A stretch of 64,000 nucleotides of DNA from Gottfriedia sp049568075 (lineage in GTDB: Bacteria > Bacillota > Bacilli > Bacillales > Bacillaceae_G). The position numbers were made by a program, and so were the translations under genes. The stretch lies in assembly GCA_049568075.1 (NCBI GenBank), contig CP144911.1; one strand, 5' to 3'. The notes under the pieces were generated by a model. It searched no databases and was not told the DNA's origin. It saw only the letters and a program-made list of their open reading frames with translations. Shown in pieces: positions 17,101 to 26,056 of the stretch. The stretch's first letter is position 1. Each line of letters begins with the position of its first letter.

Positions 17101-20100
17101 ATGGATGTAACTGGAAGTAAATATATAGGATTTATTGGTGCATTGAATATTTCTGCTTTTACTCTCGGTAATTTAACATATGTTCCATTTTTAACGAATG
17201 GAAGTTATTATCCTTATAGAGATCCTATTTCGAAGGATGACCCTAATTTAGCTGTGAAACTGACACAACAATTGCCAACACAAAAGCAGGCTGGAGAAGG
17301 CGGCTATACAATCCAAGCTCGTGCTTTAGATGCTTCTAGTGGTCAGTTATATGAAAAAAATAGCACGGTTTATGTTGATAACACTCCACCTACAGTGCAA
17401 ATGGATGAAGGAAGTAAACCAGGTATTTATGAGATTGATCCAAATGGTCCTATGACTGATGGAGCGCTAAAGTGGTTCTCAGGAAAAGCTTACGATTCAA
17501 ATGTTGATTATATGAAAAACGTTGGGCATGAAACGCAAGTTCCTGCACCGCCGAACTATGATACTGATACAAATGTAAGTCAATCTTTAGGTAGAATTGA
17601 CGGAATGCTAGGTGATTCAAACTCAGCACCGTACGTCAACTACTTCCTTAACCTCAGTGATGACGGAAAATTTAAATTTGGTATTAGTAAAGAAGACCTT
17701 GTGAATACTGATGCTGACCCTCTGAAAGAAAATTACGGGGTACAGTTCAGAATTTATCCTGAAGATTATTCATTTGCAGGTAATCTTGAAACGCAAGGAC
17801 AATTTTATTATTTTGTAAAAAAAGGTAATGAGTATGTAGTGAATCGATTTGCGCGACTTGATTCGCCTGGATCGACTACATTAAATGGAGTAGATCCTGA
17901 CTTCCTTGTTGATAAAACATTAGTCTCTAAAGGAGATAATTTTAAATCAACATTATCTATTAAGTATCCGAAAAAACTTGTAGGAGCAAAGTTTTATATT
18001 GATAGCCTTTATTTTGCTGATATTCAGGATATTGATTTTAGTCCAGAATACAAAGCATTTTTAGCATCAAAAGGAATTACAGCTGATAAATCTTGGATTC
18101 ATCAAGATAAGGATGTAAATGGAGATTTTATATTCAATTTCAATCTTCCGAAAGATGTACAAGCTCAAGGTGTATTAAATACAGCTGACACATTAAGCGG
18201 CGGTGTTGCCCAAGAAATGCCTCTTCTTGATATTAAATACCAAGTGACAAATGATGCTGGATTAGATACATTATGGCTTCAAGGATCTGCGAATATCCCG
18301 GAAATCACAACGTATGACGGTGTGAAAAATGGGATGGATCGAGTTCCTACATTCCTAGATAAAAAACTTTACATTAAAGGCTCAGCTTATATTAGTGGAA
18401 GTATTAGACCAGAAGGATTCCAAAACTATCCAACGGGAGGTGTGTATGGAAGGTCAACACCGATAACATCCGATGGTTCAGGTGTTGAGGTTAAGTTTGA
18501 AGACCCTAATGCGGGTGGTATTACGTCTAAATTGCCTATAGCTCAGGATACTACTGCCGGCGCATCAAGTGCAAATTCGGGTATCGTTCAGAGTGGTTTA
18601 TTTAGTTCAGACCTTCCTATGCAAGCAGGAACTAAACCATACAATTTTACAATGAAGATGCCAGGGCATTTAACGTACTATGGAACATTAGCCGTGAACA
18701 ATGCAGGACAATATAATTATGCAGCAGGAGGAATCTATTCTGTTCCGAATGCGATTATGCTTGCAGGTGACGTGAATGGTGACGATGTGATTGATATGAA
18801 AGATATTGAGGCGGAAAGTGCAGCTTACAATAGCTTTGTTGACGCATCATCAACGTACACAAGGAATGCTGATTTTAATTTCGATGGTACGATTGATTAT
18901 AATGATTTTGAATACATCATCAAAAACTTTGGAAAATACAATACAACTGCACCTAATGCATCAACTTTAGAAGGAAAAATCGTTTTAACGACAAGTAAAA
19001 CAATAACGATCACTGGATTTGGCACTTTACCAAGTGGTTCAGATCTTACTGCTTTTAACACTGTTGTAAAACCAGTGCCATATATTAAAACAAGTGATAG
19101 CACCGCCTTTGTATATTATGGAAAAGTCAATCCGTTTCAATTATTTTCTGTTGGCTATAAGACACCAGACCTTACAACTGGAGCTACCACACTTACACAA
19201 ATTGAAGATACAGCTTGGAGAGCTGCATTAGATGGTGTTGGCGGGCAAATTTTAATTGATGGCATTGATCGTAAGGCAGCTACGAATATGTATAATGGAT
19301 CTACTACGAATTCGATCATTGAAAAAGTTGTTTCTAACAAAGGGCAATATGAATTTGATCCATCACTGTTCAAAAAAGCAGGAGTCCACACAATTGTGTT
19401 CAAGGCGCCAGGCTATATGGACCGCTCTTTAAAATTTAAAATGCAAAATGGTGGAGGAACTAGCTTTTCACTTTTATCACCAAATAACGTTGCAACAATT
19501 GGAAAAGCGCTGACTTACACTCGATCTGATACTACAGGCTCAACAGCTGCGCACTATCGTGATATTTGGCAGCCAAATATTAATTCAATAACAGTAACAG
19601 ACCCAAATAATAATGTTGTTAAAAACTATACAGGAGCTGAATTGGCAGGACTCTTTAACCAATTGACGCCAGCAAACGCAACAACATTTAACTTTACAAT
19701 CCCGGCAGGTGTTTTCTCAACACCATCATTGAGTGGAGCAGATTGGAGGATTACAATCGCAGCGGATAATTACGATACGTATTCATTCACACAAAGAATT
19801 AATGCGTTCGCGTCTCCAACATTGACGGCCGAAGCAAATCGTTATTTTAATGATAGCAATTCAAACCCAATTTCAATTGGAGTTGGAGCTACAAACGATA
19901 CACAAGCGTGGAGAGATGCCATTACGGCTGTTCAAATTGGCGGTACTACAATTAATAGAGCGGATTTTGAAGCTAATAAAATCATAGTAGGTGCTCCAGG
20001 AACACTAATTAAGATTGATGAAGCGCTAATCACTGCTCCAGGAAGTATAAAAATCAATATAATCGCATCAAATTACCAAACTGCGTCTATTGATCAACCT

Positions 20101-22221
20101 TTCTACAAACAAGGAGTAACACTTACAAATCCAGCAGGCACGATTTATGCAGGAAAAGACTTAGTAATGTCATTTAATCCAGGTACTACTGCATCTGATT
20201 GGGTATCTGCAGTGAAGTCTAGTGGTACGATTAAATTTAATGGAAATTCGATCAAAACTAGAGTTGTAATTGATGAAACAGCAGGAACATTAACAATTCC
20301 ATATGACCTAGTAAGAACAAACGGTGGAGCTGCAGTTTCTAGAAGCTTAGTTGTATCAGCTCCAGGTTACGCTGATGTTAGTTCGAATGTAACGGTTACT
20401 CCTCAAACTGCACCTGTACTGACGCTTTCAGCACCTACAGGAACACCACAGTTTGGAGACACTATTACTTACACGATCAGCGGTGATGATAATCCATTAT
20501 GGAGAAGTTCAATTTTACTTGCACCAACATCTGATCAAACGATTGACAATGGTGATGTTACAATTCAAATGTCATCCGTTACATCGGTAAAACCTTATGT
20601 AAAAACGTCTGTAACAAATGGCACAGGAGCAGTAACGATTGATGGCACTGTAACGCAATCTAATACGGCTGCAGGTAATAAGAACGTTAAGTTCGTATCA
20701 CCTTACTTTACGCCAATTACAATTGCTCAACCATTTGCTCAAAGAAAAGTACCAACACCTAACTTGACTCCAAGTGGTGTTAATAAGCCAGTCATCATTA
20801 CAGTACCTAACAATACTGAAAATATGAGATGGGCAAATGCATTAAAAATAGTTACAGGTGATGTGACAGTAGATGGAGTATCGGTTAAAACTGATACGAC
20901 AATCTCATCAGACGCAAGCAATATCACCATTACACTACCTGGAACAGCATTTACAACTACGGGTAATAAAGAAATTAATTTTACCGCGTATAACTATCCA
21001 GAGACTAAGGTAACTCAAGTAGTTAAGAGCAATTCGCCAGTGTTTAGTTCAAAAATTGCTTATATTCAAGAAGATACACCAATCACAGTTAGTTACAATC
21101 AAGATTCAGATTGGCTTGCAGCTTCACCAGTTGTTTCACTAAATGGTAAAGTAGTTGATTCTAGCAAGTACGCTCTAACAGCTAAGGAACTGACATTTGT
21201 TGATCGATCTTTATTTAAGGATCTAGGTGAATATAACTTTACAGTGACTGCGCCTGGTTATATTGACACTTCATTTACAGTTATCATAAGTGATGATTTG
21301 TCACATATGATTACGGCAAAAGCGGACAGCAATGGTAAAATTGATCCGGACGGAGTAATTTCGTTGAAACATGGATCTAATCAAACGTACAAAATCACAC
21401 CGAATACGGGTTTTGAGATTGGAAGCGTTAAGGTCGACGGACAAGAAGTAACAGTAACAAACGGAGAGTACACATTTACAAACGTAACGAAGAATCATTC
21501 AATTGATGTGACATTTAAACAAATCGTTCATATCATTACGGCAACAGCTGGAACTAACGGAATGATTAGTCCAAACGGTAGAATTGCTACAAATTACGGA
21601 ACAAACCAAACGTTTACAGTCACACCTTATGACGGTTTTGAGGTTGCAACATTTAAAGTAGACGGTGTAGATGCACAATTAACAAACAATACGTACACGT
21701 TTACGAATGTAACAAAAGATCATACGATTAATGTAACGTTTAAACAAATCGTACACACAATCACAGCAGCAGCTGGAAGCAATGGTACGATTAGTCCGAG
21801 CGGCAATGTATCTGTAAACCATGGAAAAAATCAAACGTTTACGATTACACCGAATAAAGGCTATGAGGTTGCTACATTTACTGTTGATGGTGTGAATGCA
21901 AATCTTACAAACAACTCTTACGTATTTACAAACGTAACAAAAGACCACACGATTAACGTAACGTTCAAGAAAATCGTTTACACAATCGTAGCATCAGCTG
22001 AAGGCAATGGAACGATTAGTCCGAGTGGTGTACTTTCAGTAGATGAAGGAGCAAATCAAACATTTAAAATTACACCTGATAAGGGTAGTTATGAGGTTGA
22101 ATCGTTTAAAGTAGACGGAGTAGAAACAAAGTTAACAAATAATACGTACACGTTTACGAATATAACAAAGAATCATACAATTAGTGTAACGTTCAAACAT
22201 AAAGGAAGCAGTGGGAAGTAA
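14197..22221 (+). CDS. Giant secreted subtilisin-like protease with multiple repeat domains
   Basis: A 2674-residue exported S8 protease, largest protein in the window. Signal peptide about 1-29 (TAQAFA). Propeptide-like region about 60-190. Catalytic domain about 280-760 with D298 (VIDTG), H363 (SHGTHVAG) and S703 (SGTSMATPH). A PA domain is inserted at about 505-620, as in Vpr and C5a-peptidase relatives. An Fn3-like beta domain spans about 770-910. Dockerin-like paired EF-hand motifs are at about 1524-1580 (GDVNGDDVID, DFNFDGTIDYNDF). Seven repeats at about 1665-2367 resemble Shr-type hemoglobin-interacting domains. Four 75-residue InlB-like repeats follow. No LPXTG, SLH or TM is present at the C terminus, so it is probably released. 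Confidence 0.9.
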   Translation: MSHRKMKKMVMSTFLASSTLLGYTAQAFAMTGGTSASNSQTVQLDSNSKLDLTQAQQLQNLYLEKLQFDPKLLNSSDQLDLIIQFNVDPAPIQMKNQQKNASSGKLSVNQESTPAVTLESAQAEVNQTHNDFKSFVSNESKKLKATGESSSSIHLGREYSQVFNGIAVKIPKSSLNDLLALPYVKSVYQNVKYAPIPASQSTDISASVTGDGKVSDQKTNPNLLTTIRSNRSNVQAASSTSVSSSVSEKTVNTQSGTVPPPGPEGPQSGETAVLDWLKIHDLQNENITGKGVKVGVIDTGLDYNHPDLAGEYQGGKDFVDNDNDPMETVYSDWLAAKNANDSLPSNQQDPNFPTDYHNYITSHGTHVAGTIAGQSRSSSPYAVRGVAPEVQLYAYRVLGPHGGTDEAVMAGIEQSYKDGCKVINLSLGANYNDSLSSNAVAINNISDLGVTAVIAAGNSGPGAGTVGTPGAAAKAITVGAIATPTQVPTFDIHSYGASGEDSFAITNTRLIGKDFTESNSKISGSTQYDIVDAGYGTPAWYDSLRNKNIDVKDKVVLVKRGAASMDQLMAYAANEHAKAMILWNPSDNPDLLFDEQGYYPFYFGSKGSTVYTLQIGKNDGTKFYNAFKAGTIKKISVSNAGNYTMPGNSLASFSSTGPVTGSLAIKPDVVAPGVDIFSTAPYDIWEPDNKDYSYTYQSMSGTSMATPHVAGMAALILSAHPNYKPEDVKVALMQTADAIDSQKSLFQIGSGKADPYQAVHSDMQFKVKDFIQSRSSTDDSSSSNIINIANTTGSFSFGYTSRSVDGSVTKTGDLYITNNGNADKTFNGSSAFFKDAFMINGQDGKEQGAKISISNATSPETELKSITVPAGGTIHLTVKFTAPASAESGYYEAYINFVNPANPDETYRMPLAINVQSRGLDFRVQRKAITLSGDKNFNPNTFAVTPQSWAEVRLKSPLDPSFGFKLYVMDVTGSKYIGFIGALNISAFTLGNLTYVPFLTNGSYYPYRDPISKDDPNLAVKLTQQLPTQKQAGEGGYTIQARALDASSGQLYEKNSTVYVDNTPPTVQMDEGSKPGIYEIDPNGPMTDGALKWFSGKAYDSNVDYMKNVGHETQVPAPPNYDTDTNVSQSLGRIDGMLGDSNSAPYVNYFLNLSDDGKFKFGISKEDLVNTDADPLKENYGVQFRIYPEDYSFAGNLETQGQFYYFVKKGNEYVVNRFARLDSPGSTTLNGVDPDFLVDKTLVSKGDNFKSTLSIKYPKKLVGAKFYIDSLYFADIQDIDFSPEYKAFLASKGITADKSWIHQDKDVNGDFIFNFNLPKDVQAQGVLNTADTLSGGVAQEMPLLDIKYQVTNDAGLDTLWLQGSANIPEITTYDGVKNGMDRVPTFLDKKLYIKGSAYISGSIRPEGFQNYPTGGVYGRSTPITSDGSGVEVKFEDPNAGGITSKLPIAQDTTAGASSANSGIVQSGLFSSDLPMQAGTKPYNFTMKMPGHLTYYGTLAVNNAGQYNYAAGGIYSVPNAIMLAGDVNGDDVIDMKDIEAESAAYNSFVDASSTYTRNADFNFDGTIDYNDFEYIIKNFGKYNTTAPNASTLEGKIVLTTSKTITITGFGTLPSGSDLTAFNTVVKPVPYIKTSDSTAFVYYGKVNPFQLFSVGYKTPDLTTGATTLTQIEDTAWRAALDGVGGQILIDGIDRKAATNMYNGSTTNSIIEKVVSNKGQYEFDPSLFKKAGVHTIVFKAPGYMDRSLKFKMQNGGGTSFSLLSPNNVATIGKALTYTRSDTTGSTAAHYRDIWQPNINSITVTDPNNNVVKNYTGAELAGLFNQLTPANATTFNFTIPAGVFSTPSLSGADWRITIAADNYDTYSFTQRINAFASPTLTAEANRYFNDSNSNPISIGVGATNDTQAWRDAITAVQIGGTTINRADFEANKIIVGAPGTLIKIDEALITAPGSIKINIIASNYQTASIDQPFYKQGVTLTNPAGTIYAGKDLVMSFNPGTTASDWVSAVKSSGTIKFNGNSIKTRVVIDETAGTLTIPYDLVRTNGGAAVSRSLVVSAPGYADVSSNVTVTPQTAPVLTLSAPTGTPQFGDTITYTISGDDNPLWRSSILLAPTSDQTIDNGDVTIQMSSVTSVKPYVKTSVTNGTGAVTIDGTVTQSNTAAGNKNVKFVSPYFTPITIAQPFAQRKVPTPNLTPSGVNKPVIITVPNNTENMRWANALKIVTGDVTVDGVSVKTDTTISSDASNITITLPGTAFTTTGNKEINFTAYNYPETKVTQVVKSNSPVFSSKIAYIQEDTPITVSYNQDSDWLAASPVVSLNGKVVDSSKYALTAKELTFVDRSLFKDLGEYNFTVTAPGYIDTSFTVIISDDLSHMITAKADSNGKIDPDGVISLKHGSNQTYKITPNTGFEIGSVKVDGQEVTVTNGEYTFTNVTKNHSIDVTFKQIVHIITATAGTNGMISPNGRIATNYGTNQTFTVTPYDGFEVATFKVDGVDAQLTNNTYTFTNVTKDHTINVTFKQIVHTITAAAGSNGTISPSGNVSVNHGKNQTFTITPNKGYEVATFTVDGVNANLTNNSYVFTNVTKDHTINVTFKKIVYTIVASAEGNGTISPSGVLSVDEGANQTFKITPDKGSYEVESFKVDGVETKLTNNTYTFTNITKNHTISVTFKHKGSSGK
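21304..22206 (+). repeat. Four tandem 225-bp coding repeats (InlB B-repeat-like)
   Basis: Units begin at 21304, 21529, 21754 and 21979, exactly 225 bp (75 codons) apart. Each encodes a pattern starting xIxAxAxxNGxIxPxG and ending YTFTNVTKxHTIxVTF. Units 2-4 are the most alike. The exact period and high DNA identity at the unit ends suggest recent duplication and make copy number likely to vary between strains. Confidence 0.9.
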
Positions 22222-22312
22222 TAGCAACATTTATGAAAAATAAGTGATGCTATATAGTAGAAAATATATTTTTTCAAATGAGGAATTAATGGGCTCATTT
22301 TGAGTCGCACTA

Positions 22313-22345
22313 GGCTGTCGGGACCTTCTCGACAGTCTCTTTTTT
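22313..22345 (+). terminator. Terminator of the subtilase gene
   Basis: The stem GGCTGTCGGG/CTCGACAGTC (two G-T pairs) with loop ACCTT is followed by TCTTTTTTT. Confidence 0.85.
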
Positions 22346-22636
22346 TGTGAATAAATCATTCAAGGCGGAGTAATTTTAGACTAAAATTTGGTTCAATTAA
22401 ATAATTTTAAAATAATAAGCAAATCTTTCCTTCAGTTATTTTATATTGTATACGAGACAAACTTAAAATAAGAGCTTACTATATAAAGGTAGGGTACATT
22501 AAATTATAGTGGGTCAGAATTTGTTTTTCTAAAATAAGGACCTTAATGATAGATTTTTAACTTTTGTACATTGTTTAAATAGTTTATAATTATCAGATAA
22601 AGAAAAAAATTTTTTTAGGGCAGTTAATAATAGAAA

Positions 22637-22732
22637 TATACTATTAATTGGATATAATTAAATAGTGATATACTATTATTAAAATGTAGTTTAAATGTGT
22701 TATACTATTAATAAGATATAATTGAGACAGAA
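22637..22732 (+). repeat. Three imperfect 32-bp tandem repeats upstream of mqo
   Basis: The 10-mer TATACTATTA occurs exactly at 22637, 22669 and 22701, each 32 bp apart. Copies 1 and 3 also share a GATATAATT block further in. The third copy lies about 110 nt before the mqo start. TATACT and TATAAT within the units resemble -10 elements, so the array may be stacked promoters or a phased operator. Confidence 0.65.
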
Positions 22733-22822
22733 AAGGTATGTTCCTAGGTGGTGCCTTGCTTTTTGTGACACCTAAGCAGGAAAACCTACTTTTTGCAAAA
22801 AAAGGGGAAAAGGAAGGTTATT

Positions 22823-24322
22823 ATGAGCAACAGACAAACTAGAACAGACATTATCTTAATTGGTGCCGGAGTCATGAGTGCGACTTTGGGATCATTACTA
22901 AAAGAATTAGCACCGGAAATGGAAATTAAAGTATTTGAGAAATTAGAAAAAGCAGGAGAAGAAAGCTCTAATGAGTGGAATAATGCAGGTACGGGACATG
23001 CTGCATTATGTGAGCTTAACTATACATCAGAAAAAGCTGATGGATCAATTGATATTAGCAAAGCAATAAAAATTAATGAACAGTTTCAACTTTCAAGACA
23101 ATTTTGGTCATATCTTGTAAACAACAACTTAATTGGTAATCCACAAGACTTTATCATGCCAATTCCTCATATGAGTTTAGTGCAAGGTAAAGAAAACGTG
23201 GAATTTTTGAACAAACGATTTGAAGCGCTTTCTAAAAATCCTCTATTTAAAGGGATGGAATATTCAGAAGACGCTAAAAAGTTGAAAGAATGGATCCCGC
23301 TAATCATGGAAGGACGCACATCTAATGAACCAATAGCGGCAACAAAAATAGACTCAGGAACAGACGTAAACTTTGGCGCTTTAACGCGTATGATGTTTGA
23401 GCACTTAGAGAGTAAAAATGTAGAGATAAACTATAGACATAGTGTTGAAGACATTAAACGCACTAGTGATGGCGAGTGGGAAGTAAAAGTGTATAATATG
23501 AGCACTGGTAATATCGATTCCCACATTGCTAAATTCGTTTTTATTGGAAGTGGAGGAGCTAGTCTACCTTTACTGCAAAAAACTGGTATCCCTGAGTCAA
23601 AACATATTGGTGGGTTCCCTGTAAGTGGACTATTCTTAGTATGTAAAAATCCAGAGGTTGCCAAGCAGCACCATGCAAAAGTATACGGAAAAGCCAAAGT
23701 TGGTGCACCACCAATGTCTGTTCCGCATCTTGATACAAGATATATCGATAACCAAAAGTCGTTATTATTTGGACCGTTTGCTGGGTTTTCACCAAAGTTC
23801 TTAAAAACAGGTTCAAATATGGATTTGATTAGTTCTGTTAAACCAAATAACGTTATGACTATGTTAGCAGCAGGCGTAAAAGAGATGTCATTAACTAAAT
23901 ATTTAATCCAACAAGTCTTATTATCGAATGAAAAGCGTATGGAAGAATTACGTGAATTTATTCCAAATGCTAAGAGCGAAGATTGGGATATCGTAGTTGC
24001 TGGTCAACGTGTACAAGTTATTAAAGACACGCCAGCTGGAAAAGGAACGCTTCAATTCGGTACTGAAGTAGTAAGTGCAGCTGATGGCTCGATTGCGGCA
24101 TTACTTGGAGCATCTCCAGGTGCTTCGACAGCTGTTCACGTAATGCTTGAAGTTTTAGAGAAATGCTTCCCTCAACATATGATGGAGTGGGTTCCAAAAA
24201 TTAGAGAAATGATCCCTTCATTTGGTTTATCACTAGAAGAACATCCAGAACTTTTACAAGAAATTCAGGCTTCAACTTCAAATACGCTTGGATTAAACGA
24301 AAAAGAGCTAGCTTATAGTTAA
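22823..24322 (+). CDS. mqo: Malate:quinone oxidoreductase
   Basis: Mqo is a peripheral membrane FAD enzyme that oxidises malate to oxaloacetate and passes electrons to quinone, bypassing NAD malate dehydrogenase. The 499-residue protein has the N-terminal FAD Rossmann motif (ILIGAGVMSATLG, residues 11-23), the family motif EWNNAGTGHAALCELNYT, and the C-terminal GASPGAST segment. ATG 22823 follows AAAAGGAAGG at a normal distance; an in-frame TTG 30 nt earlier lacks a good site. It is a single-gene unit with a terminator. The 32-bp repeats upstream are the likely control region. Confidence 0.96.
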   Translation: MSNRQTRTDIILIGAGVMSATLGSLLKELAPEMEIKVFEKLEKAGEESSNEWNNAGTGHAALCELNYTSEKADGSIDISKAIKINEQFQLSRQFWSYLVNNNLIGNPQDFIMPIPHMSLVQGKENVEFLNKRFEALSKNPLFKGMEYSEDAKKLKEWIPLIMEGRTSNEPIAATKIDSGTDVNFGALTRMMFEHLESKNVEINYRHSVEDIKRTSDGEWEVKVYNMSTGNIDSHIAKFVFIGSGGASLPLLQKTGIPESKHIGGFPVSGLFLVCKNPEVAKQHHAKVYGKAKVGAPPMSVPHLDTRYIDNQKSLLFGPFAGFSPKFLKTGSNMDLISSVKPNNVMTMLAAGVKEMSLTKYLIQQVLLSNEKRMEELREFIPNAKSEDWDIVVAGQRVQVIKDTPAGKGTLQFGTEVVSAADGSIAALLGASPGASTAVHVMLEVLEKCFPQHMMEWVPKIREMIPSFGLSLEEHPELLQEIQASTSNTLGLNEKELAYS

Positions 24323-24345
24323 TTTTTTTTAAATAACATTAAAGT

Positions 24346-24386
24346 AAAGAACCTTCAGTTGAAATTGGATTGAAGGTTCTTTTTGT
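24346..24386 (+). terminator. Terminator of mqo
   Basis: The stem AAAGAACCTTCA/TGAAGGTTCTTT is followed by a T run. Confidence 0.86.
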
Positions 24387-24498
24387 TATGGTAGGAAATA
24401 AGTTATTAGGGCTAAAAAACGAAGATCATGATGAATCATGTCGATTTAAATTTTTTGAAAAATTGAAAAAAAGTGTTCATGATTTAAAAAAGAGGTGA

Positions 24499-24531
24499 TA
24501 TACTACATACAACTGGTAATGACATCATTAC
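24499..24531 (+). promoter_or_regulatory. Promoter -10 with overlapping GntR operator O1
   Basis: TATACT (24499-24504) is a good -10. Seven nt on begins AACTGG and the palindrome GTAATGACATCATTAC (24516-24531, arms GTAATGA/TCATTAC). A repressor bound here would cover the transcription start of the ABC transporter operon. It is the most symmetrical of four related sites in the cluster. Confidence 0.65.
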
Positions 24532-24613
24532 TAATATGATTTTATGAAAGTTATAACTGGGGGGGTGAATCTTTTCTTAGAAATTAAACATTTTTTGTAA
24601 GCCTTTTCAAATT

Positions 24614-24634
24614 AACTGGTAATAACATCATGAC
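24614..24634 (+). promoter_or_regulatory. GntR operator O2 in the ABC operon leader
   Basis: AACTGGTAATAACATCATGAC repeats the O1 sequence with changes in the right arm, about 100 nt downstream. A second site in the leader could allow looping or roadblock repression. Confidence 0.6.
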
Positions 24635-24731
24635 AACGTGTTGATGGAGCACAATATTCCATATCATGATTTTTAGAGCAACTACTGGATTAAAAAGCTA
24701 TTAAACTTTTAAGAGAAAGAAGGGGAATGGG

Positions 24732-25982
24732 ATGAAAAAGTGGCTTGTTTTACTACTAACCTTGGCTTTAGGCTTACTAGGATTAGCTGGATGCGGCAGC
24801 AGTGACACATCAGGGGATGCGAAAGATGGAAAGGTTGAAATTACTTACGGTTTTTGGGATAAGAAGCAAGTTCCCGCAGTTGATGAAATTATAAAATTAT
24901 TTAATGAAAAGTACCCTAATATAAAAGTGAAAACTGAGCTTACTCCATATGCACAGTATTTTCAAAAGCTAGAAACGGCTGCAACGGGTGGAGCATTGCC
25001 TGATGTTTTTTGGATGAATGGGGCACATGTAGTCCAATATGCAGAAGGTAAAGTAATTGTCCCTCTTAGTGATTTAGCATCAAAGGACAACTATAGTCTA
25101 GACAATTATCCTAAGTCATTAGTTAATCTTTATACAGTTGACGGAAAACTTTATGGGATCCCAAAAGATTTTGATATAACTGGATTTTGGTATAACAAAA
25201 AGATTTTTGATGAAGCAGGTATCCCTTACCCAGATAATACTTGGGATTGGAATAAGCTAAAAGAAGTAGCTAAGAAGCTTACTAATAAAGATAAGGGTGT
25301 TTATGGCTTTGCAGCTTTAATGGGTAACCAAGGCGGATATTATGATTTCATTTGGCAAAATGGTGGACATATTATTTCTGATGATGGCAAATCAGTCGGA
25401 TTTGATCAACCTGAGGCTATTGAGGCACTTAAATACAACATTAGTTTTATAAAAGAAGGCCTTTCTCCAACACAAGCTCAAATGACAGAAACAGCACCAT
25501 CGGAGTTATTCGCTTCAGGCAAAATTGCAATGATGTTTGATGGACCTTGGATGGTTCCAGAATATAAGAAAAATCCAGATTTAAATGTAGCTGTAGTACC
25601 AAAAGGAAAACAACGAGCAGTTTCTATTCATGGATTATCAAACGTGATTGCGGCAAATACGAAGCATAAAGACGCTGCTTGGAAGTTTGTGCAATTCCTA
25701 GGTTCAAAAGAAGCAGCAGAAATATATGCGAAAACTGGAACTGTCATCCCTGCTTATAATGGTACACAAGATGCTTGGTTAAAATCAGTTCCAAATTTAA
25801 ATCTACAAGCCTTTATTGATGGAGTTGACTATTCCGTTCCATTACCTAGTGTGAAAAATACCGGAGAAATCTGGCAATATGAAACAGATATCTTGAAAAA
25901 GGCATGGAGTAATGAAGAAAGTGTTGAGGATGCTGCAAAAGAATTAACGAAAAAGGCAGACGAGGCACTAGCTAAGAACTAA
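24732..25982 (+). CDS. Sugar-binding lipoprotein of a CUT1 ABC transporter (amino-sugar cluster)
   Basis: A 416-residue extracellular solute-binding protein of family 1. The N terminus MKKW plus a hydrophobic run ends in lipobox LAGC with lipidated C21. The mature protein has the typical binding-protein pattern (DVFWMNGAHV, GIPKDFDITGFWYNKKIFDEAGI, PDNTWDW, GKIAMMFDGPW). RBS AGAAAGAAGGGGA precedes ATG 24732. It heads an operon with two permeases and the Gfo/Idh gene, under operators O1 and O2. The substrate is inferred from the cluster to be N-acetylgalactosamine, galactosamine or a glycan holding them. Confidence 0.92.
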   Translation: MKKWLVLLLTLALGLLGLAGCGSSDTSGDAKDGKVEITYGFWDKKQVPAVDEIIKLFNEKYPNIKVKTELTPYAQYFQKLETAATGGALPDVFWMNGAHVVQYAEGKVIVPLSDLASKDNYSLDNYPKSLVNLYTVDGKLYGIPKDFDITGFWYNKKIFDEAGIPYPDNTWDWNKLKEVAKKLTNKDKGVYGFAALMGNQGGYYDFIWQNGGHIISDDGKSVGFDQPEAIEALKYNISFIKEGLSPTQAQMTETAPSELFASGKIAMMFDGPWMVPEYKKNPDLNVAVVPKGKQRAVSIHGLSNVIAANTKHKDAAWKFVQFLGSKEAAEIYAKTGTVIPAYNGTQDAWLKSVPNLNLQAFIDGVDYSVPLPSVKNTGEIWQYETDILKKAWSNEESVEDAAKELTKKADEALAKN

Positions 25983-25990
25983 AAAAATGA

Positions 25991-26035
25991 AGAGAAGAAG
26001 CTTTCTATAGCTAAAATTACTTCTTCTCTTTATTT
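25991..26035 (+). terminator. Hairpin between binding-protein and permease genes
   Basis: The stem AGAGAAGAAG/CTTCTTCTCT is followed by TTATTT. The weak T tract suggests partial termination or mRNA 3'-end protection, giving more binding protein than permease. Confidence 0.6.
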
Positions 26036-26056
26036 CCCTTAAAAGGAGTGAATACA

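Noticed and set aside
21679..21948. Antisense frames rich in Cys and Arg within the subtilase repeats
   Set aside because: They arise from the repetitive Thr/Val/Asn codons read in reverse and recur with each repeat unit.
21304..22206. CRISPR-like array
   Set aside because: The regular 225-bp units are in-frame coding repeats with continuous similarity; there are no unique spacers of constant length.
22743..22780. T-box or riboswitch-like sequence (TAGGTGGTGCC with CACCTAAG) before mqo
   Set aside because: The short pairing GGTG/CACC resembles a T-box core only slightly. There is no specifier stem, no long leader and no terminator before mqo, and the gene is not an amino-acid gene.
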